From the NCBI GenBank assembly GCA_963620985.1, contig CAVFCI010000002.1, positions 1 to 64,000 on the forward strand: 64,000 nt of DNA. The letters are read 5' to 3'. Shown here piece by piece: positions 60,290 to 64,000 of the stretch. This DNA comes from F23-B02 sp963620985 (lineage in GTDB: Bacteria > Bacillota > Clostridia > Oscillospirales > Oscillospiraceae). The position numbers and the translations under genes are program-made. Positions within the stretch are counted from its first letter, which is position 1. Each line of letters starts with the position of its first letter. The notes beneath the pieces are model-generated. The model was not told where the DNA came from, searched no databases, and saw nothing but the letters and a program-made list of their open reading frames with translations.

Positions 60290-60760
60290 TTATCTTATCC
60301 TCTTGCCGTTTAAGACGGCGCTTTTGAGCTCGTCGCCGTCGTAGCAGAGCTTTAAGAGGAAAAAGGGCTCCGCGTCGTTTTCCAGCAGGCGTAGGAATAG
60401 CTTATCGCCCTCCCAGAGCGTGAGCTCATAGAGCTTGCGGCGGTCTATCCACTCAAGCTCGCCCTCGTCGCAGGTGCGCAGCTCACCCTCGAAGCCGTCG
60501 GCGGTGAACAGGTGCATGTACTCGGACTGGCACTGCGTGTTCACAAAGGTGACTATACCCCGGCAGCGCCATGAGGTGAGCGTGAGCCCCGTCTCCTCCC
60601 TCGCCTCGCGCAGAAGACACTCGTCGGGGCTCTCATCAGCCTCGAATTTTCCGCCGATGCCGATCCATTTATCGTGATTTACGTCGTTTTTCTTTTTCAC
60701 GCGGTGCAGCATGAGATATTCGCTGCCGCGGCTGATATAGCACAGCGTCGTATTGAGCAT
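60290..60760 (-). CDS. Nudix hydrolase (MutT-like, 8-oxo-dGTP type)
   Basis: A 156-residue Nudix protein. The box GKFEADESPDECLLREAREE, then TGL, is complete (G-x5-E-x7-REUxEExGU). The front NTTLCYISRGSEYLMLHRVK and the overall layout are as in 8-oxo-dGTP diphosphatases of the MutT/YtkD group in Clostridia. ATG 60760 has AGGAGGG upstream; the earlier in-frame start at 60793 does not. The exact substrate is not set by sequence. Confidence 0.92.
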   Translation of the reverse strand: MLNTTLCYISRGSEYLMLHRVKKKNDVNHDKWIGIGGKFEADESPDECLLREAREETGLTLTSWRCRGIVTFVNTQCQSEYMHLFTADGFEGELRTCDEGELEWIDRRKLYELTLWEGDKLFLRLLENDAEPFFLLKLCYDGDELKSAVLNGKRIR

Positions 60761-60777
60761 AGCTTTCCCTCCTATAT

Positions 60778-60809
60778 AAAAATTTCCGGCCAAGCAGCCG
60801 GAAATTTTT
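60778..60809 (-). terminator. Terminator of the 60818 gene
   Basis: AAAAATTTCCGGC (60778-60790) pairs with GCCGGAAATTTTT (60797-60809), six-base loop, T/A runs on both sides. Confidence 0.85.
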
Positions 60810-60817
60810 TGCTTATT

Positions 60818-61060
60818 TCACTCGATCTCAAGCTTCATGGGAAGCCAGAAGGTGAAGCCGTAGAGCACTGTGTTTATAAAGCAGCGCGTATCGTCATACC
60901 AGACCTTCTTGCCGGCCTTCTTTGCGACGAGGAAGTACTCTGCAAGGTGCATGCCGTACAGTGCCAGAGGCACGACGGGATTCTTCTTCCAGATGGCATA
61001 GGCGATCGATGCCGCGCCGAGTCCGAGAACGCCCCTGCGGGCGGTGCTCCAATAGTTCAT
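60818..61060 (-). CDS. Uncharacterised small membrane-associated protein (80 residues)
   Basis: Two hydrophobic stretches (VLGLGAASIAYAIW, about 11-24, and VVPLALYGMHLAEYFLVA, about 29-46) are followed by KKVWYDDTRCFINTVLYGFT. AAGGAG precedes ATG 61060. It lies between a Nudix and a GT2 gene with its own terminator. Homologues may exist in Clostridia, but I do not recognise a named family. Confidence 0.75.
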   Translation of the reverse strand: MNYWSTARRGVLGLGAASIAYAIWKKNPVVPLALYGMHLAEYFLVAKKAGKKVWYDDTRCFINTVLYGFTFWLPMKLEIE

Positions 61061-61129
61061 TGCAATATCTCCTTATCCTTAATATCAGATAACTGCATTA
61101 TATCAAACATTTGTCTGCGAAACAAGACC

Positions 61130-62083
61130 TTATTTATCCCATGTCCTCTCGGATATGATATAGCGCGGGCGGTGCTTCGTTTCCATATATATCTTGCCGA
61201 TATACTCGCCGATTATGCCCATGCACATAAGCTGCACGCCGCTGACAAAGCAGATTATGCAGGTCGTGCTCGCCCAGCCTGCCACGGCATGGCCGCCGAT
61301 GGCGGCGACTATCGCCCAGATAACGCCGATAAAGCTCAGAAGCGCAACGATGAGCCCGAAGCTCATGATGAGCCGCAGGGGCTTTACGGAGAGGCTCGTT
61401 ATGCCGTCTCCCGCGAGGGCGAGCATTTTGCGCAGGGGGTATTTGCTGCTTCCGGCAAGGCGCTCGGCGCGCTTATACTCGACGCTCGTGCTTTTAAAGC
61501 CGACAAGCGGCACCATGCCGCGCAGAAAGAGGTTCACCTCGCCGAATTTTGCAAGCTCCCGCAGAGCCCTCGCGCTTATGAGCCTGTAGTCTGCGTGGTT
61601 ATACACGATATCCGCGCCCATGGCCGAGAGAAATTTATAAAAGCCCTGCGCGGTGCTGCGCTTGAAGAAGCTGTCGCTCTCACGATCCGAGCGCACGCCG
61701 TAGACTACATCGCAGCCGTTCAGATAGGCTCTGACCATATCGTCCATGGCGTTTATATCGTCCTGCCCGTCGCAGTCTATCGAGATGCTTATATCGCAGC
61801 GCTCCTTAGCTTCCATGAGCCCCGCGAGCACTGCGTTCTGATGGCCGCGGTTGCGGCTCTGGCTTATGCCGATGTAATGCCCGTCCTCTGCGGCAAGGCG
61901 GCAGATGATATTCCATGTCGCGTCGCTGCTGCCGTCGTTTACGAACAAGACGCGGCTTTCATCGGATATCAGCCCCGCGTTCTCGAGCTCATGCAGCTTA
62001 TTCAAAAACATCGGCGCCGTTATCGGCAGCACCTCCTGCTCGTTGTAGCAGGGTATGACAATGTACAAAACCGGATGCTCCAT
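61130..62083 (-). CDS. GT2-family glycosyltransferase (DPM1/GtrB-like)
   Basis: A 317-residue membrane glycosyltransferase that would move a sugar from a nucleotide to a polyprenyl phosphate. The GT-A part has VLYIVIPCYNEQEVLP, VLFVNDGSSDATWNII, and the DxD site SIDCDGQDD. YNHADYRLISARAL and FLRGMVPLVGF follow as in GtrB/ArnC relatives. Two membrane helices (about 235-260 and 270-295) end the protein. Flippase or polymerase genes are not near, so the final acceptor is not known. Confidence 0.92.
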   Translation of the reverse strand: MEHPVLYIVIPCYNEQEVLPITAPMFLNKLHELENAGLISDESRVLFVNDGSSDATWNIICRLAAEDGHYIGISQSRNRGHQNAVLAGLMEAKERCDISISIDCDGQDDINAMDDMVRAYLNGCDVVYGVRSDRESDSFFKRSTAQGFYKFLSAMGADIVYNHADYRLISARALRELAKFGEVNLFLRGMVPLVGFKSTSVEYKRAERLAGSSKYPLRKMLALAGDGITSLSVKPLRLIMSFGLIVALLSFIGVIWAIVAAIGGHAVAGWASTTCIICFVSGVQLMCMGIIGEYIGKIYMETKHRPRYIISERTWDK

Positions 62084-62207
62084 GTCTGCCTCCTCGGTAC
62101 TTTATACGTAAATTTTAATCCATTGCCCCCGCACTGTCAATTAATAAGTTGATTTATGCACACTGTTGCTGTAAAATAGTGCATCATATTTTCAGGAGGC
62201 CACACAA

Positions 62208-62750
62208 ATGAGCTATATCCCCACAGTTGAGCAGGCAAGAGAGCTTGTCGAAGAATATAACAAGGAGCCGTTCCACCGCCAGCACGCGGAGACCGTTTCC
62301 AAGGTCATGGGCGAGCTTGCGAAGGAATACGACCCCGAGCACGTTGAATACTGGGCTGCCGTCGGCATGCTCCACGATATAGATTTTGAGCTCTGGCCCG
62401 AGCAGCACTGCGTCAGGGCAAAGGAGCTGCTGCACGAGCTGGATATAGACGAGAGCGTTATCCACGCCGTCATAAGCCACGGCTACGGCATCTGCATCGA
62501 CGTTGAGCCGGAGCTTTTCATGGAGAAGGTGCTGTTTGCGACCGACGAGCTCACGGGGCTTATCGGCGCTGTCGCGCTCATGCGCCCGACCGGCATCTCC
62601 GACATGGAGGTAAAGTCCGTGAAGAAAAAGTTCAAGGACAAGAAGTTTGCCGCCGGCTGCTCGCGTGATGTTATCCTGCGCGGTGCGGAGATGTGCGGCT
62701 GGGAGCTTGACACGCTCATTCAGAAAACGCTCGACGCGATGAGAGCATGA
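62208..62750 (+). CDS. HD-domain hydrolase-like protein (paralogue B)
   Basis: A 180-residue HD protein: HRQHAETVSKVMGELA, AVGMLHDIDFELWPEQHCVR, HAVISHGYGI and FATDELTGLIGAVALMRP. It is a close paralogue of 41198-41767, with the same order of motifs and the ending FAAGCSRDVILRGAEM. AGGAGG precedes ATG 62208. Its stop overlaps the start of the Sfp-type gene (ATGA). The two copies sit with mnmA and with sfp respectively, so context does not reveal one shared pathway. Confidence 0.9.
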   Translation: MSYIPTVEQARELVEEYNKEPFHRQHAETVSKVMGELAKEYDPEHVEYWAAVGMLHDIDFELWPEQHCVRAKELLHELDIDESVIHAVISHGYGICIDVEPELFMEKVLFATDELTGLIGAVALMRPTGISDMEVKSVKKKFKDKKFAAGCSRDVILRGAEMCGWELDTLIQKTLDAMRA

Positions 62751-63325
62751 CAAGGCTGTATATCGCCGATGTGACGGGGCTCGATATCGAGTCCTGCCTC
62801 GGCGCGGTATCTCCCTACCGCCGCGAAAAAACGCTGCGGCTCAAAAACGACGGCGACAGGCGGCGCAGCCTCGGCGCGGAGCTGCTGCTCAGGAAAGCCG
62901 CCGGCAGCTGCCGCTATTCTCTCACGGAAAACGGCAAGCCGTATTTCCCCGACGGTGTCTGCTTCTCGCTGGCTCACTGCGGGGACTATGCGCTGTGCGC
63001 GGTCTCCGAGCACCCCGTCGGCGCAGATATAGAGCTTGCGCGCACAGGCTCTCCCAGGCTGGCAGAGCGCTTCTTTCTGCCCGACGAGGCTGCGCTCGTA
63101 AGGAGCGCGCAAAGTCCCGAGGAGGAGTTCTGCCGCCTGTGGACGCTCAAGGAGAGCTATATAAAGGCCGCCGACCTCCGGCTCGGCGACGTGCGCAGCT
63201 TCTCCGTCGTGCAGGGCGTTGAGGGCTATGTCTTTCACAGCTTAAAGCACGGCGAATATCATATAGGCTGCTGCGTAAGCTCGCAGGAGGCCGGAAATAT
63301 CGAGCTCATAAAAGGAAACCTCTGA
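62747..63325 (+). CDS. Sfp-type 4'-phosphopantetheinyl transferase
   Basis: The enzyme puts the phosphopantetheine arm of CoA on carrier proteins. The 192-residue product has CFSLAHCGDYALCAVSEHPV, then GADIELART with the metal-binding Asp and Glu, and EEFCRLWTLKESYIKA, the WxxKES signature. It is in the Sfp rather than the shorter AcpS class. No NRPS or PKS gene is in the window, so it could serve acyl-carrier protein or a distant cluster. It is coupled to the HD gene by ATGA. Confidence 0.92.
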   Translation: MTRLYIADVTGLDIESCLGAVSPYRREKTLRLKNDGDRRRSLGAELLLRKAAGSCRYSLTENGKPYFPDGVCFSLAHCGDYALCAVSEHPVGADIELARTGSPRLAERFFLPDEAALVRSAQSPEEEFCRLWTLKESYIKAADLRLGDVRSFSVVQGVEGYVFHSLKHGEYHIGCCVSSQEAGNIELIKGNL

Positions 63326-63345
63326 GGAACGAACCTCAGAGGTTT
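63316..63345. terminator. Bidirectional hairpin between sfp-like and yjjG-like genes
   Basis: AAACCTCTGAGG (63316-63327) pairs with CCTCAGAGGTTT (63334-63345) over 12 bases; TTTTT follows on the plus strand. The right arm lies in the last codons of the convergent HAD gene. Confidence 0.85.
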
Positions 63346-64000
63346 TTCAGCAATTCCGGCAGCTCTGACAGCGCGTGTACCTCTTGATCGGGGACGATAT
63401 CGCCGCTCTGCGGCAGAGCCTTGGGATTAAACCAGCAGGTTTTTATCCCCGCGTTTATGCCGCCGAGGATATCCGACGAGAGCCTGTCGCCGACGATGAT
63501 CGCCTTATCGCGTTCAAAGCCCTCGATGCGCGAGAAAACACGCTCGAAAAACTCCCTTGACGGCTTATCCGCGCCGAGTCGCTCTGAAATGAAGATGCCC
63601 TTGAAATACCGTGCGATACCGGCACTTTCAATGCGGCTGTCCTGCACCGAGGCAGTGCCGTTTGAAACGATGTACAACTCGTATTTCCCGTCGAGCGCCT
63701 CCAAAAGCTCGGGAGCTCCGTCAACAAAATAGTGGCCGATGCCAAGAAGGTACTCATAGCTTGCCTGCGCCATTTCGCTCGGCACGTTTTTTATGCCGAG
63801 CTCTTCAAACAGCGCGTCAAAGCGCTGCACCAGCACCTGCTCGCGAGTGAGCTCGCGCCGCTCGAGCCGAGCCCAGTGCTCGTCGTTTATCCGGCTGTAG
63901 CGCGCAATGACCTCCGGTGTCGCCGGAACGCCGATGCGCTCGAAGGTCTTTTTTATCGCCGCAGCCTCGGCCTTGCCGAAGTCGAGCAGCGTATCGTCAA
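63336..64000 (-). CDS. yjjG: HAD-family nucleotidase, YjjG/YfnB-like, 5' end beyond window
   Basis: The visible 220 residues begin just inside motif I (DDTLLDFGKAEAAAIKKTFE) and run to the stop at 63336. Motif II is VSNGTASVQDSRIESAG, motif III K in LGADKPSREFFERV, motif IV AIIVGDRLSSDILGGINAG, followed by the typical CWFNPKALP. This matches pyrimidine-type nucleotidases of the YjjG group that hydrolyse non-canonical nucleoside monophosphates. The start codon and the first few residues lie beyond position 64000. Confidence 0.9.
   Translation of the reverse strand, partial: DDTLLDFGKAEAAAIKKTFERIGVPATPEVIARYSRINDEHWARLERRELTREQVLVQRFDALFEELGIKNVPSEMAQASYEYLLGIGHYFVDGAPELLEALDGKYELYIVSNGTASVQDSRIESAGIARYFKGIFISERLGADKPSREFFERVFSRIEGFERDKAIIVGDRLSSDILGGINAGIKTCWFNPKALPQSGDIVPDQEVHALSELPELLKNL

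Overview
The window looks like a chromosome segment of a GC-rich, anaerobic Clostridia species, most likely of the Oscillospiraceae type. The signs are a bacterial core gene set (obgE, rplU-rpmA, rpsB-tsf, pth-prs, proS, mnmA), a YlmC/YmxH sporulation-type protein, a Noc-like ParB protein, S-layer-homology (SLH) surface proteins, acetate kinase, and an oxygen-sensitive 2-hydroxyacyl-CoA dehydratase system. Positions 1 to about 11,870 look visibly less GC-rich than the backbone and carry mobile-element genes. No rRNA or tRNA gene and no CRISPR array was recognised.

Layout. 1-4592 (minus): a type I-C-like CRISPR effector operon, cas5-cas8c-cas7-cas3, with cas3 cut by the left edge. 4861-8647 (minus): a co-directional regulatory or defence-like set: AlbA_2/HATPase protein, GIY-YIG protein, XRE regulator, and a sigma-70-like gene that appears frameshifted. 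8920-11813 (plus): remains of a Tn4451-like mobilizable element with a primase fragment, a truncated MobV relaxase, a small SHOCT-like protein and an apparently intact large serine recombinase. 11904-17191: obgE, a palindrome-rich intergenic element, rpmA, rplU, cardiolipin synthase and ackA. 17300-25709: tmcAL, a complete liv branched-chain amino-acid ABC transporter operon, and a marR-MATE pair. 25870-31720: three SLH proteins.

31765-37650: a small XRE regulator, a free-standing alanyl-tRNA editing protein, and a two-subunit 2-hydroxyacyl-CoA dehydratase with a one-TM microprotein and the ATP-driven activase. 37855-39561: a remarkable in-frame fusion of a truncated LysR regulator with a truncated dicarboxylate symporter. 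39727-42729: an Rrf2 regulator, mnmA, an HD protein and cysK, with candidate Rrf2 operators at the cysK promoter. 43138-45739: a three-gene island, including a protein of RCC1-type repeats, bracketed by cysK and a second copy of the cysK promoter joined to a cysK fragment. 46098-49718: tsf, rpsB, ymxH-like, noc-like and a low-GC membrane protein. 49850-55452: a glycogen operon glgC-glgD-glgP plus a PfkB kinase. 55543-58641: pth, prs and two membrane proteins. 58796-64000: proS, a Nudix hydrolase, a GT2 glycosyltransferase, a second HD protein, an Sfp-type transferase and a partial YjjG-type phosphatase.

The most unusual items are the LysR-symporter chimera, the duplicated cysK promoter flanking the RCC1-repeat island, the dehydratase cluster with its embedded microprotein, the palindrome cluster between obgE and rpmA, the single-nucleotide break in the sigma-like gene, and an L27 gene without the N-terminal extension usual in Firmicutes.
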